Origin: Rickettsia typhi
Lineage (GTDB): Bacteria > Pseudomonadota > Alphaproteobacteria > Rickettsiales > Rickettsiaceae
Length of the DNA stretch: 9,359 nucleotides
NCBI GenBank assembly: GCA_945883665.1
Contig: CAMCXV010000040.1
Span: 1 to 9,359, forward strand
Direction of reading: 5' to 3'
Part shown: positions 1 to 7,935 of the stretch, piece after piece
Layout of the letters: every line of letters begins with the position of its first letter
How positions within the stretch are numbered: the stretch's first letter is position 1
The notes under the pieces: model-generated
What the model was told of the DNA's origin: nothing
The model's database searches: none
The model's input: the letters and a program-made list of their open reading frames with translations, nothing else
Position numbers and translations under genes: made by a program

Positions 1-30
1 TCCTATTATTTAAATTAATAAATAATAGGA
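1..30. repeat. Perfect AT-rich palindrome, 12-bp arms
   Basis: Arms at 1-12 (TCCTATTATTTA) and 19-30 are exact reverse complements around a 6-base loop (AATTAA). There is no T tract after the right arm, so it is not a standard terminator for a rightward gene. It lies inside the presumed IS side of the left junction and could be a structure downstream of the element's last gene. The bases left of position 1 are not visible, so a leftward U tract cannot be judged. Confidence 0.6.
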
Positions 31-71
31 ATATAGATTGATACTAATGGATTAATATTGCTTTAAATATT

Positions 72-144
72 CCACCTATAGGGTGGGTCAATTTTGGACG
101 CACATTAACCCATTTACTGGGTCAGTATTGCACGCTTTTTAACA
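72..144 (+). mobile_element. Right end of an IS, probably IS21 family
   Basis: Two degenerate direct repeats are visible: TGGGTCAATTTTGGACGC at 84-101 and TGGGTCAGTATTGCACGC at 118-135, 15 of 18 bases alike and 34 bp apart. The second runs into TTTTTAACA, ending in CA at 143-144. Multiple spaced terminal repeats of this GGGTCA...GCACGC type with a terminal CA are known for IS21-family (istA/istB) elements. The proposed end falls exactly where the ABC transporter reading frame stops making sense, which supports an insertion junction. The transposase genes would lie left of the window. No target duplication can be checked because the other end is absent. Family assignment is from recalled end sequences, not a search. 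Confidence 0.6.
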
Positions 145-1371
145 ATCAGAAGAAACATCATAAATACTTTGGTTATCAATGATAATATCACCATTTGTTG
201 CTTTAAAATTTTTGAGTAACAAAGATATTAATGTTGACTTTCCAGATCCAGAATGCCCGATTATTCCAATTTTTTGACCCGCTTTAATATAAAGATTTAG
301 ATTTTTAAATATTTTACGATTGTCTGCATAATTGAAAGATAGGTTTTGGAATATAATATCACCTTTTGAAATCTTTAGTTCAGTTGCATTAGTTTTATCG
401 ATCGTATCTTGAGGAGTTTGCATAATTGCAAAAGCAGAACGAAACGCAGCAACATCTTGCAGGAAATCTTTGATCTCCATTGTGGTACTCCAAGAGTTTT
501 CCGTAAATAAAAATGTCATGGACATAACAAAAGCAATGTCACCAATTGAAATCTCGCCTTTATTTCGCATGTAAATAACATAACAAAATAGTGATATTAA
601 AAATACCCAATAAAATAGAGCTAATATTAGCGATATAATTAAATCATATTTATAATAGCTGATAACTAATGGATTATGTGTATTATAATAATAATTTTGT
701 ATTTTTTGTAATTCACGCTTTTTGGTAGCAAAAGAAAAAATTGTGAAGATGTTGCCAATACGATCTGCTACCGTTCCAAATAAATGATACCAAGAATCCT
801 GTTTTGCTTGCTCTATTTTGGCAAGTTTTGTAAAAAATATCAATGCTATAGGTGAGTAAATAGCGGTAAATACTACAATAAAAAGAAATATTTTTAAATT
901 AGTAAAAGCTAAAGAAATGCCGGAAAATAACATAACCAATATTGGGACACTAAGTTGATACTCAAGCGCTTGATGCATCTTAAAATAATTATCGCCAACT
1001 CCCTTTATTTTCCCGACGATAGAGCCAGAAAGACTATTTTGAAAAAAACTATATGATAGATTAAAACAATGTTTGCAAACTTTCTCCAACATGTTTTGTA
1101 AAATATACGGCATACATTTTAATTGAGCAAAATTATGTGCACGCCATGCGCCGTCAAGCATAATTTGTGCACCAACAAATAATGCTATCGGTTGGCAACT
1201 TTGCGTGAAGGTAATATGTTGATTCTGTGTAAATAAATCAATTAAAAGCTTTACAGCATAATTATACATAATTGGATAAATACCATTTGCACAGGGGGCA
1301 ATCATCATGATCGCATATGAGTATTTATATGGTTTGATTACTGACCAGAGAAAGGAAAAAGGAGTATTCAT
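139..1371 (-). pseudogene. ABC exporter (permease-ATPase fusion) truncated after Walker A
   Basis: This is a half-size ABC exporter of the MsbA/lipid or multidrug type, with the permease fused N-terminal to the ATPase. About six membrane segments can be seen near residues 18-40, 61-77, 141-158, 159-181, 244-268 and 275-291. The ATPase domain starts near 338, has an A-loop aromatic (Tyr348) and a good Walker A (GHSGSGKST, 372-380), then ends at residue 410. The Q loop, LSGGQ signature, Walker B, D loop and H loop are all missing. Intact relatives are about 570-600 residues. The last native residues (DVSSD) match the spot just before the conserved leucine-arginine of this family; the final Cys and stop come from the adjoining IS end. 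No strong ribosome site precedes the ATG at 1371; a weak promoter (TTAAAA, 18 bp, TATATT at 1385-1414) is possible. It cannot hydrolyse ATP as it stands. Confidence 0.85.
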
Positions 1372-1443
1372 TTTATTTGTACGAAATATATAAATCAGGT
1401 ATTTTGAGTTTTAAAGATTCATATGCTTGTTTGATAGAGTATG

Positions 1444-1479
1444 AAAAAAGGCTAGCTAATAAAAATCATAGCCAGCCTT
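1444..1479 (-). terminator. Rho-independent terminator of pal
   Basis: Read on the minus strand, an 11-base arm (1479-1469) pairs with 1458-1448 around a 10-base loop, with one G-U wobble and otherwise complete pairing, followed by six T (1449-1444). It begins 32 bases after the pal stop codon and also insulates the downstream ABC gene from pal transcription. On the plus strand the wobble becomes an A-C mismatch and there is no T tract, so it works in one direction only. Confidence 0.85.
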
Positions 1480-1511
1480 CAATTATATAAATCGATAGAT
1501 TTATTTAATTA

Positions 1512-1955
1512 TTATTTAAGAGCAGTTACACCTCTACGATTTTTACTCCATGATGCTTCGTTATCACCAATAACAGCTGGTCTTTCTTTACCATAGGAAA
1601 TTGTTTCGATACGATTTGAATCAACACCATGTTTTACTAAGAAGTTTTTAACAGCGTTAGCTCTTCTTTCTCCTAAAGCAATGTTGTATTCCCTTGTTCC
1701 TCTTTCATCGCAATGACCTTCAACAGTCATGCTAAAATTTGAGTGTGCTTTTAACCATGTAGATTGGTGGGTTAAAACTTCTCTTGCTTCATGAGAGAGT
1801 GAAGAGCTATCATAAGCGAAGAATATTCTATCCCCAATTTTCTTTTCAAATTCCATGATTTCGGAATTATTAGCGCTTTCATGCTTTCCAGCAGAAGAAC
1901 TACAACCAGCAAGTAAAAGCATTGTGCAGAAGGTTAATGCAATTTTTTTTATCAT
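1512..1955 (-). CDS. pal: Peptidoglycan-associated lipoprotein Pal
   Basis: Pal is the outer-membrane lipoprotein of the Tol-Pal system; it binds peptidoglycan and links it to the outer membrane, helping constriction at division. The 147-residue precursor has a short lipoprotein signal (MIKKIALTFCTMLLLAGC) with lipobox LAGC, lipid-modified Cys18. The OmpA-like domain spans about 40-147 and includes VEGHCDERGT (78-87), EYN-ALGERRANAV (89-102), SYGKERP (120-126) and SKNRRG (137-142), which cover the residues that hold meso-diaminopimelate. Length is usual for the family. I chose the ATG at 1955 because GGAG sits 9 bases upstream (1965-1968) and it gives a clean signal peptide; an in-frame ATG at 1970 would add MEILV and lacks such a site. 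No tolB or ybgF-like gene adjoins it here. A terminator follows at 1444-1479. This Pal implies a peptidoglycan-containing envelope. Confidence 0.95.
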   Translation of the reverse strand: MIKKIALTFCTMLLLAGCSSSAGKHESANNSEIMEFEKKIGDRIFFAYDSSSLSHEAREVLTHQSTWLKAHSNFSMTVEGHCDERGTREYNIALGERRANAVKNFLVKHGVDSNRIETISYGKERPAVIGDNEASWSKNRRGVTALK

Positions 1956-2060
1956 AACTAAAATCTCCATAAATTAACTTAAAAACTTATTATTTCAAAT
2001 ACTGATTCCTTAATCGTTTTAATATTTCGTATTTTCAGTACAAGATAATAATAATAATGA

Positions 2061-2069
2061 ATTATAGCA
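2061..2069 (-). promoter_or_regulatory. Candidate extended -10 promoter for pal
   Basis: On the minus strand the sequence reads TGCTATAAT, an extended -10 (TGn plus a perfect TATAAT at 2066-2061). No good -35 is found upstream, which extended -10 promoters can tolerate. A start near 2054 would leave a leader of roughly 100 bases before the pal ATG. In DNA this AT-rich a TATAAT alone is weak evidence; the TG adds some weight. Confidence 0.4.
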
Positions 2070-2189
2070 ATTTATTTGTTATAATAAACCCTTACATTAT
2101 AAGAAATTGCCTTAATTAATCTTTGAGAAATCTTATGTAGTATAAATACCACAGCTTATTGCTGTAGAAGTTGATATAAAAAGTTTTAG

Positions 2190-2195
2190 TATAAT
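2190..2195 (+). promoter_or_regulatory. Candidate -10 box for the ELM1-HIT pair
   Basis: A perfect TATAAT lies 19 bases before the first ATG. The nearest -35-like hexamer, TTGATA at 2171-2176, is only 13 bases away, too short for a standard sigma-70 spacer. If used, the transcript would begin near 2202 with a very short leader, which fits the absence of a Shine-Dalgarno in front of the gene. Confidence 0.3.
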
Positions 2196-2214
2196 AAAAT
2201 ATTAACATGAATTA

Positions 2215-3225
2215 ATGCAAATTAATATGACCGCAGATTTAAATAATATATCGAGTCCACGAATTTGGGTGTTAATTGATAATCGTACAGGCAATGCTAA
2301 TCAAGCTTTAGCTTTGGCTTCTAAAATTGGATTTGAATATCAGGTGAAAAAGGTTCGTTATAACATTTTAGTAATGTTGCCAAATTTTTTACTCGGATTA
2401 TGGCCAATACATGTCAAAAAATCATTACTTGATAGCTTAAAAAATGAAGATGCGCCAGATATTATTATATCTTCTGGTAGAAGAACGGCTTCTTTGGCTG
2501 TTTACTTAAAAAAAATATACAAAAATAAAACTAAGCTTATTCAAATTATGCGTCCAAGTTTAAATCCAAAAGCATTTGACTTAATAATATTACCGCAACA
2601 TGATAATTATAGATATATTTTACCTAATATAGTGAGAATAATTGGTGCCTTAAATGATGTGCAAAAATCTATTATTGAATCAAAAGATTTGCTGAAAAAT
2701 AACTATCCAGAATTGAAAAAATTTATTGCTGTAATTATTGGGGGATCAACTAAGAAATATAAATTTAGACTTGAAGATGCAGAATTATTATCCGATATAA
2801 TTTGCTTCATATCAGATAATCACTCTATACCGCTTTTTGTAACTTTTAGTAGAAGAACGCCTGAAAAAGTAAAATCAATATTTAAAAAGAAATTATTAAG
2901 TTCTAATATATTTTATGATCCAAAAGAAAATTTACCAAATCCTTATCCTGCTATTATAGGGGAAGCAGAATATATAATCACTACAGCTGATTCAATTTCA
3001 ATGTGTAGTGAAGCTGCAAGTACAGGTAAGTCAATTTATGTATTTTATCCAGAAAATTTTCAACTAAAAAAACATAGATTTTTTATTCAACAACTTGTAG
3101 ATCTTGGTATTGTAAGAATATTAGATCATAACATAAATTTTCTAGATAAATATCACTATGAACCATTGCGTGAAATAGACAAAGTTGTTGAAATTGTAAA
3201 AAAAGATTTTTTAATTAAAAGATAA
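2215..3225 (+). CDS. ELM1-like family protein (DUF1022)
   Basis: This is a 336-residue cytosolic protein of the ELM1/DUF1022 family, common in alphaproteobacteria and named after a plant protein that recruits a dynamin-related protein for mitochondrial fission. The bacterial role is not established. Family marks visible are WVLIDNRTGNANQA (18-31), ISSGRR (85-90), a glycine pair in IIGGSTKKY (174-182), TFSRRTP (210-216), and a C-terminal block with NPYPAIIG (242-249) and TTADSISMCSEA (256-267). The Gly-rich loops and the late acidic Ser-Glu-Ala segment resemble GT-B type nucleotide-sugar-binding folds, so a glycosyltransferase-like activity is possible; that is inference. No signal peptide or convincing membrane span. 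Two ATGs are candidates (2215 and 2227); neither has a clear ribosome site. The HIT gene follows after 8 bases, suggesting one transcript. Confidence 0.85.
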   Translation: MQINMTADLNNISSPRIWVLIDNRTGNANQALALASKIGFEYQVKKVRYNILVMLPNFLLGLWPIHVKKSLLDSLKNEDAPDIIISSGRRTASLAVYLKKIYKNKTKLIQIMRPSLNPKAFDLIILPQHDNYRYILPNIVRIIGALNDVQKSIIESKDLLKNNYPELKKFIAVIIGGSTKKYKFRLEDAELLSDIICFISDNHSIPLFVTFSRRTPEKVKSIFKKKLLSSNIFYDPKENLPNPYPAIIGEAEYIITTADSISMCSEAASTGKSIYVFYPENFQLKKHRFFIQQLVDLGIVRILDHNINFLDKYHYEPLREIDKVVEIVKKDFLIKR

Positions 3226-3233
3226 AAAATATT

Positions 3234-3644
3234 ATGAATTTTAAGATCGATGAAGTTCTTAGTAGGGATAGTCATTATGTAACAGAACTGAGCTTGTGTC
3301 AGGTCCGATTAATGGATAATTTTAATTATCCATGGATTATTTTGATTCCTATGAAAAATGATATAATAGAAATCACAGATTTTAGTAAAATAGATTATGA
3401 TTTATTTAATACGGAAGTAAAAAATGTAGCTAAAATAATGCAAGATTTATTTAAACCAGATAAACTGAATATTGCAACAATTGGTAATATTGTTTTGCAA
3501 TTTCATATGCATATTATAGCAAGATTTAAAACTGATATTTTATTTCCTAAAACTGTCTGGGGAAGCGATTTTGTACAGTACAATCCCTCTGATCTGAAAA
3601 CTAATATAAATAATTTATCCAGAGCTTTAGAGATATTAAAATAG
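3234..3644 (+). CDS. HIT-domain nucleotide hydrolase/transferase
   Basis: A 136-residue single-domain protein of the histidine triad superfamily, whose members act on nucleoside-phosphate conjugates such as diadenosine polyphosphates or nucleotidyl adducts. N-terminal features fit the family: SHYVTELSLCQVRLMDNFNYPWIILIP (13-39) forms the opening strands, and the C-terminal active site reads QFHMHIIARF (89-98). His91 occupies the nucleophile position and His93 the third triad position, while the first His is replaced by Gln89. That QxHxH pattern recurs, as I recall, in an alphaproteobacterial HIT subgroup, so I expect an active enzyme; the substrate cannot be told from sequence. It lies 8 bases after the ELM1-like gene on the same strand and ends 12 bases short of the converging topA stop. 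No Shine-Dalgarno is evident, which suggests translation coupled to the upstream gene. Confidence 0.88.
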   Translation: MNFKIDEVLSRDSHYVTELSLCQVRLMDNFNYPWIILIPMKNDIIEITDFSKIDYDLFNTEVKNVAKIMQDLFKPDKLNIATIGNIVLQFHMHIIARFKTDILFPKTVWGSDFVQYNPSDLKTNINNLSRALEILK

Positions 3645-3656
3645 TTTAAGTATAAA

Positions 3657-6080
3657 TCATTTTTTAACTTTTTTAGGTGGGGCTTTTTTCTTTGGTAATG
3701 TTTTTGGATTTTCAGACTTAGCTATAGTTTTTTGAATTTTTTGATCAATTAGTAAAGTAGCTTGCTCAATATCAATGCTAAATGGATCGATATTTTTAGG
3801 AATAGAAGTAAAATTGTTTTGATGTTTTAAATATGGACCAAAACGACCTATACCCATAAAAACTTCTTCCCCAGATTTTAAATTAGAACCAACTAGAATA
3901 GGCAAGTTTAACAATTTTAAAGCTATGTCTAGTGTCATAGTATCTGGTGTTATAGTTGGCGGAATAGTAGATCTTTTTGGTTTGGCTGCTTTTTTCTTGT
4001 CTTTTGATAAAGTTGCTTCTCCAAGCTGTACATACCAGCCATAAGGACCTTTTTTTAGTGTTACCATAGTACCATTTTTATCAAGACCGAGTTCTTTATT
4101 GAGATCTGCTGGATTTGCGATTGCTATATCATCATCAGAGCCTTGATCTGTAGATTTTGAAATTTGTTTTTTATATGTACAAGTAGGATAATTATTACAC
4201 GCTAAAAAAGCTCCAAATTTTCCAAGTTTTAAACTTAGCATTCCATCTGTACATGTTGAGCATTTTTTGTTTTTATTGTATATTTCCTCATTAGTATTTT
4301 TATCCCCAAATAAATGGTAATCAAGGGATTTTTCGACATATTCTATTACTTCGCCGATTTTGCGATCACTAACTTTGTTAATATTATCATTAAATCCATT
4401 CCAAAATTCAGATAATAAAGATTTCCATGCCATTGTCCCATCAGCAATTTTATCAAGGTCAGATTCTAGCTCGGCAGTGAAATCATATTGTACGTATTTT
4501 TCAAAAAACCCAACTAAAAATGCCGTTAAAAATCTACCAAGCTCACTTGGTACAAATCTTTTTTTCTCTGTAACTGCATATTTTCTATCTTGCAAAACAG
4601 AGATTATTGTTGCATAAGTTGATGGTCTACCAATGCCAAGTTCTTCCAGCTTTTTTACTAATGTTGCTTCTGAATATCTTGGTGGAGGTTCTGTAAAATG
4701 TTGTTCTGGATTAATTTTTTTTGTAGTAATATTTTCTCCTTCCGTTAAAGGAGGCAATAGTTTGCTATTTTCTTCTTTACTATCATCTAATCCTTCTTGG
4801 TAAATTTTATAAAAACCATCAAATGCAATTGTTGAACCAGTAGATCTGGCTACTAAGTTTTTATCATCAGAGATAAGATCGGCTCCTACCATGTCTATTA
4901 TTACAGCTTCCATTTGACAGGCAACTGTTCTTTTCCAGATCAAATCATAAAGTTTAAATTGATCGCTATCTAAGTTTTTAGATATTTTTTGTGGTAACAA
5001 GTTGACATCTGTTGGTCTTATTGCTTCATGAGCTTCTTGAGCATTCTTAGATTTAGATTTATAAATAATTGCTTTGCTTGGTAAATAATTGGCGCCATAT
5101 TGCTTTTCAATAAGTTCTCTTATACTAGTTACGGCATCGTTAGCAAGTGTTACACCATCTGTTCTCATATAGGTGATAAGTCCTATAGTTTCGCCATCAA
5201 GATCTATACCTTCATATAATTTCTGAGCAACCTGCATTGTTTTTTTTGCGCTAAATCCAAGTTTTCTGGCAGCTTCTTGCTGTAATGAAGAAGTGATAAA
5301 TGGGGCTGATGGATTTCTTTTTTGTTTTTTCTTCTCAATTGATAAAACATGAAATTTTCGATTTTTTATTTCTTTTACTATTTTTTCAGCTTGTTCTTGA
5401 TTAGTAATAGAAAATTTTTCTAATTTTTCATTGTTTATATATGTTAGTTTAGCAATAAAAGGATCGTTGTTGCTACCAAGCACATCAAGTTTAATATCCC
5501 AGAATTCTCTAGATAAAAAACGTTCAATTTCATCTTCTCTTTCACAAATTAAACGAAGAGCTACCGACTGAACGCGTCCAGCTGACTTGCATCCTGGTAA
5601 TTTGCGCCACAAAATTGGTGATAATGTAAAGCCGACTAAATAATCTAAAGCTCTTCTTGCCTGTTGGGCATCAACTAGGTTACTATCAACGATTCGTGGA
5701 TTAGCTACCGCATCAAGTACTGCTTTTTTAGTGATTTCATTAAAAGCGATACGCTTAAATTTACTATTGTCCTTGATTATTTTTTTTGTTTTCAATACTT
5801 CCATTATGTGCCAAGAAATAGACTCACCTTCTCGGTCAGGATCGGTTGCTAGATAAATCTCACTAGCATTTTTTGCCGAACTAATAATTTCATTAACATA
5901 TTTAGATGATTTGTCGGAGATTTCATATTTCATTGCAAAATCTTCTTCTGGTAATACAGAGCCATTTTTTGACGGTAAGTCTCTGATATGACCAAATGAG
6001 GCTATAACTTTATATTCACTACCTAAATATTTGTTTATAGTTTTTGCTTTCGCAGGAGATTCAACGATTACTAGTTTCAT
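3657..6080 (-). CDS. topA: DNA topoisomerase I (type IA)
   Basis: TopA relaxes negative supercoils by cutting one strand through a 5'-phosphotyrosine link. The 807-residue protein has the Toprim domain at the N-terminus with VESPAKAKTI (6-15; Glu7) and the metal-binding ATDPDREGE (78-86). ARRALDYLVGF (141-151) and CKSAGRVQSVALRLI (164-178) belong to the core. The catalytic tyrosine is Tyr304 in GLITYMRTDG (300-309), and EAHEAIRPTD (349-358) and IGRPSTYA (483-490) follow. A single four-cysteine zinc ribbon is formed by Cys607, Cys610, Cys628 and Cys634. Two further C-terminal repeats (KKGPYGWYVQLG, 676-687; GIGRFGPYLK, 743-752) and a lysine-rich tail (PKKKAPPKKVKK) replace the additional zinc fingers of the E. 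coli enzyme, as is usual in alphaproteobacteria. It starts 11 bases after the dprA stop with no Shine-Dalgarno, so it is probably co-transcribed. The TGA stop converges on the HIT gene. Confidence 0.97.
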   Translation of the reverse strand: MKLVIVESPAKAKTINKYLGSEYKVIASFGHIRDLPSKNGSVLPEEDFAMKYEISDKSSKYVNEIISSAKNASEIYLATDPDREGESISWHIMEVLKTKKIIKDNSKFKRIAFNEITKKAVLDAVANPRIVDSNLVDAQQARRALDYLVGFTLSPILWRKLPGCKSAGRVQSVALRLICEREDEIERFLSREFWDIKLDVLGSNNDPFIAKLTYINNEKLEKFSITNQEQAEKIVKEIKNRKFHVLSIEKKKQKRNPSAPFITSSLQQEAARKLGFSAKKTMQVAQKLYEGIDLDGETIGLITYMRTDGVTLANDAVTSIRELIEKQYGANYLPSKAIIYKSKSKNAQEAHEAIRPTDVNLLPQKISKNLDSDQFKLYDLIWKRTVACQMEAVIIDMVGADLISDDKNLVARSTGSTIAFDGFYKIYQEGLDDSKEENSKLLPPLTEGENITTKKINPEQHFTEPPPRYSEATLVKKLEELGIGRPSTYATIISVLQDRKYAVTEKKRFVPSELGRFLTAFLVGFFEKYVQYDFTAELESDLDKIADGTMAWKSLLSEFWNGFNDNINKVSDRKIGEVIEYVEKSLDYHLFGDKNTNEEIYNKNKKCSTCTDGMLSLKLGKFGAFLACNNYPTCTYKKQISKSTDQGSDDDIAIANPADLNKELGLDKNGTMVTLKKGPYGWYVQLGEATLSKDKKKAAKPKRSTIPPTITPDTMTLDIALKLLNLPILVGSNLKSGEEVFMGIGRFGPYLKHQNNFTSIPKNIDPFSIDIEQATLLIDQKIQKTIAKSENPKTLPKKKAPPKKVKK

Positions 6081-6091
6081 ACAAATTTAAA

Positions 6092-7240
6092 TTAATATAT
6101 TAAGGAAATTTTATTACCAGCAGATCTAATGATTTTACCTGCAAGTTCAAGTTCAAGGAATATTGTATAGAGGATAGGTAAATCTAATTTTGACTCTTTT
6201 GCTATTAGGTCAATTGTTGTGTCTGAAGCGGAAAGTAATTCTATTACTAGCTTACGATCTTTATCAGTTATTTGAATATTATTGTTTCCCATATTAAGAT
6301 TTAAGCTATTAAAATATTTGTCTCCTTCTTTTAGAGATTCCTTTAACCTATCATTAGATAATACATTTAAGATTATATCATCAGCATTTTCAAGTAAATA
6401 AGCACCATTTTTTATCAATCTATTACTGCCAATACATCTTGGATCAAGAGGAAAACCAGGTGCAGCAAAAACCTCTCTATTTTGTTCTAAGGCAAAATTT
6501 GCTGTAATAAGTGATCCAGATTTCAAACCAGCTTCAATCACTATTGTTGCAAGCGCTAATCCCGATATGATCCTATTACGTTGAGGAAAATGTTGACTAA
6601 GCGGTTTGGATCCTACAGGTAGCTCAGCTAAAAGCAAACCATTTTCTGCTATTTCAGCATATAAATTTTTATTTTCTGGTGGGTATATGTGATCTATGCC
6701 CCCAGCTATTACAGCAATTGTGCTGCTAATACTACTAGAGTGAACAGATGTGTCTATCCCCCTTGCGAGTCCTGAAGTTGTAACATACCCAGATTTTGTT
6801 AAATCTTTAGATAAGTTAGATGCAAAAGATCTGGCATTGACTGAACTGTTTCTTGCCCCCACTATCGCAATAATTTTATTATGATTAAGCAGAGATATAT
6901 TTCCCTTATATGATAAAACAGGTGGTGGATCTGATATTTGTGATAATAATTCTGAATAGTTTGAATCTTTGTATGTTATTAAAGAACATTTATGCTTTTC
7001 TAACGATTCAAGCTCTTTTAGTGCATGTTCCTTAGAATAAAGTTTTATTGGTTTTGATTTACCACCTCTGAGTGAAAAATCCTGTACATTCTCTAAAGAG
7101 TTAGTAGCAGAGCCAAAAAATTTTATCAGGCTAAAAAAAGTTTTAGGTCCAATATTCTCGCTTCTAATTAGCCTTAATATGTCTATAGTTTCGTTAGAAT
7201 AAGAAAGAGGTTTGTTATTCGTAAAAATATTTCCAAACAT
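6092..7240 (-). CDS. dprA: DNA-processing protein DprA (Smf)
   Basis: DprA binds incoming or exposed single-stranded DNA and loads RecA; it is essential for natural transformation and is kept in many non-competent bacteria. The 382-residue protein shows all three parts of long DprA: an N-terminal helix-hairpin-like region (LIRSENIGPKTF, 24-35), the Rossmann-fold domain from about 105 to 295, and a C-terminal winged helix of the DML1 type (about 328-382). Conserved motifs are VGARNSS (127-133), TTSGLARGID (154-163), AGGIDHIYPPEN (179-190), FPQRNRIISGL (218-228), EAGLKSGSLITANFA (236-250) and AAPGFP (259-264). Nothing is truncated. The gene lies 24 bases after the peroxiredoxin stop and 11 bases before topA; dprA followed by topA is a widely conserved order. 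Only a weak purine stretch (AAGAG) precedes the ATG. Confidence 0.95.
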   Translation of the reverse strand: MFGNIFTNNKPLSYSNETIDILRLIRSENIGPKTFFSLIKFFGSATNSLENVQDFSLRGGKSKPIKLYSKEHALKELESLEKHKCSLITYKDSNYSELLSQISDPPPVLSYKGNISLLNHNKIIAIVGARNSSVNARSFASNLSKDLTKSGYVTTSGLARGIDTSVHSSSISSTIAVIAGGIDHIYPPENKNLYAEIAENGLLLAELPVGSKPLSQHFPQRNRIISGLALATIVIEAGLKSGSLITANFALEQNREVFAAPGFPLDPRCIGSNRLIKNGAYLLENADDIILNVLSNDRLKESLKEGDKYFNSLNLNMGNNNIQITDKDRKLVIELLSASDTTIDLIAKESKLDLPILYTIFLELELAGKIIRSAGNKISLIY

Positions 7241-7264
7241 AGTCTTACTCTTAACAAAATATAT

Positions 7265-7867
7265 TTATAGATTTTCAGCATTAGAAGTTAAGTAATCAGA
7301 GACGCCTTGTTTTGAGGCTTGCATAGCTTTATCACCTTTTTTCCAACCAGCAGGGCAAACTTCTCCATAAGCTTCATGATGGTCTAATGCATCTATCATT
7401 CTAATAGTTTCATCAACATTTCTTCCAAGTGGCAAGTCATTTACCAGATAATGTCTTATTTTAAAATTTTCATCAATTAAAAATGTTCCTCTGAATGATA
7501 TACTCTCGTCGCTGAGAACATTATAATTTTTTGAAATTTCTTTGCTTAAATCAGACACTAATGGAAATTGTACATCTCCTATTCCACCTTTGTTAATTGG
7601 CATTGATTTCCAAGCGTGATGAGAAAAATGGGAATCAACGCTTACAGCAACTACTTTTGTATTTCTGGAATGAAAATCACCAAGTCTATTATTGAAAGCA
7701 AGAATTTCTGAAGGGCAAACAAAAGTAAAATCGAGAGGGTAAAAAAATAAAATACCTTTATGTCCTTTTAAATAATTTTTTAGGTTAAAATTACTATCTA
7801 TTGAGTTATCTGGCATAACTGTTTTTGCTGTAAAATCTGGAGCAAAATTACCTATAAATACTGTCAT
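7265..7867 (-). CDS. Typical 2-Cys peroxiredoxin (AhpC/Prx1 type)
   Basis: This thiol peroxidase reduces hydrogen peroxide, organic peroxides and peroxynitrite in the cytosol. The peroxidatic cysteine is Cys51 in FYPLDFTFVCPSE (42-54), with the supporting Thr48 and Arg127 (FRGTF); the resolving cysteine is Cys171 in GEVCPAGW (168-175). The two cysteines mark the typical obligate-dimer 2-Cys class, and 200 residues is the usual length. A GGIG segment (94-97) is reminiscent of the GGLG loop of overoxidation-sensitive enzymes, but the accompanying C-terminal YF motif is absent (tail SDYLTSNAENL), so it is probably robust to overoxidation. Start is firmly set by AGGAGA six bases upstream (7874-7879). 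A sigma-70-like promoter at 7907-7935 precedes it, and dprA and topA follow closely, so it may head a three-gene transcript. The reductant partner (AhpF/AhpD or thioredoxin) is not in the window. Confidence 0.96.
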   Translation of the reverse strand: MTVFIGNFAPDFTAKTVMPDNSIDSNFNLKNYLKGHKGILFFYPLDFTFVCPSEILAFNNRLGDFHSRNTKVVAVSVDSHFSHHAWKSMPINKGGIGDVQFPLVSDLSKEISKNYNVLSDESISFRGTFLIDENFKIRHYLVNDLPLGRNVDETIRMIDALDHHEAYGEVCPAGWKKGDKAMQASKQGVSDYLTSNAENL

Positions 7868-7906
7868 TATCTATCTCCTAATAATTTTATATATCTGATT
7901 ATAAAC

Positions 7907-7935
7907 ATAATACAGATAATATTTTTTGAAATCAA
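7907..7935 (-). promoter_or_regulatory. Sigma-70-like promoter of the peroxiredoxin-dprA-topA unit
   Basis: On the minus strand TTGATT (7935-7930), a 17-base spacer and TATTAT (7912-7907) make a well-spaced sigma-70 promoter. Transcription from about 7900 would give a leader of roughly 33 bases carrying the strong AGGAGA ribosome site at 7874-7879. Its -35 lies in one arm of a separated 10-bp inverted repeat (7929-7938 with 7979-7988). Confidence 0.55.

Noticed and set aside
1956..1970. Five-codon N-terminal extension of pal from the ATG at 1970
   Set aside because: GGAG lies within this stretch at the right distance for the ATG at 1955, and the shorter form gives a standard lipoprotein signal.
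2045..2058. ATA trinucleotide run and a 20-codon frame starting at 2057
   Set aside because: A run of fewer than five units is expected in DNA this AT-rich, and the frame has no ribosome site or recognisable product.
3645..3656. Possible bidirectional terminator between the HIT gene and topA
   Set aside because: The 12-bp gap and the adjoining bases form no stable hairpin; nothing supports a terminator here.
4360..4617. 85-codon open frame on the plus strand inside topA
   Set aside because: It is antisense to the conserved topA core, has no ribosome site and no recognisable protein features.
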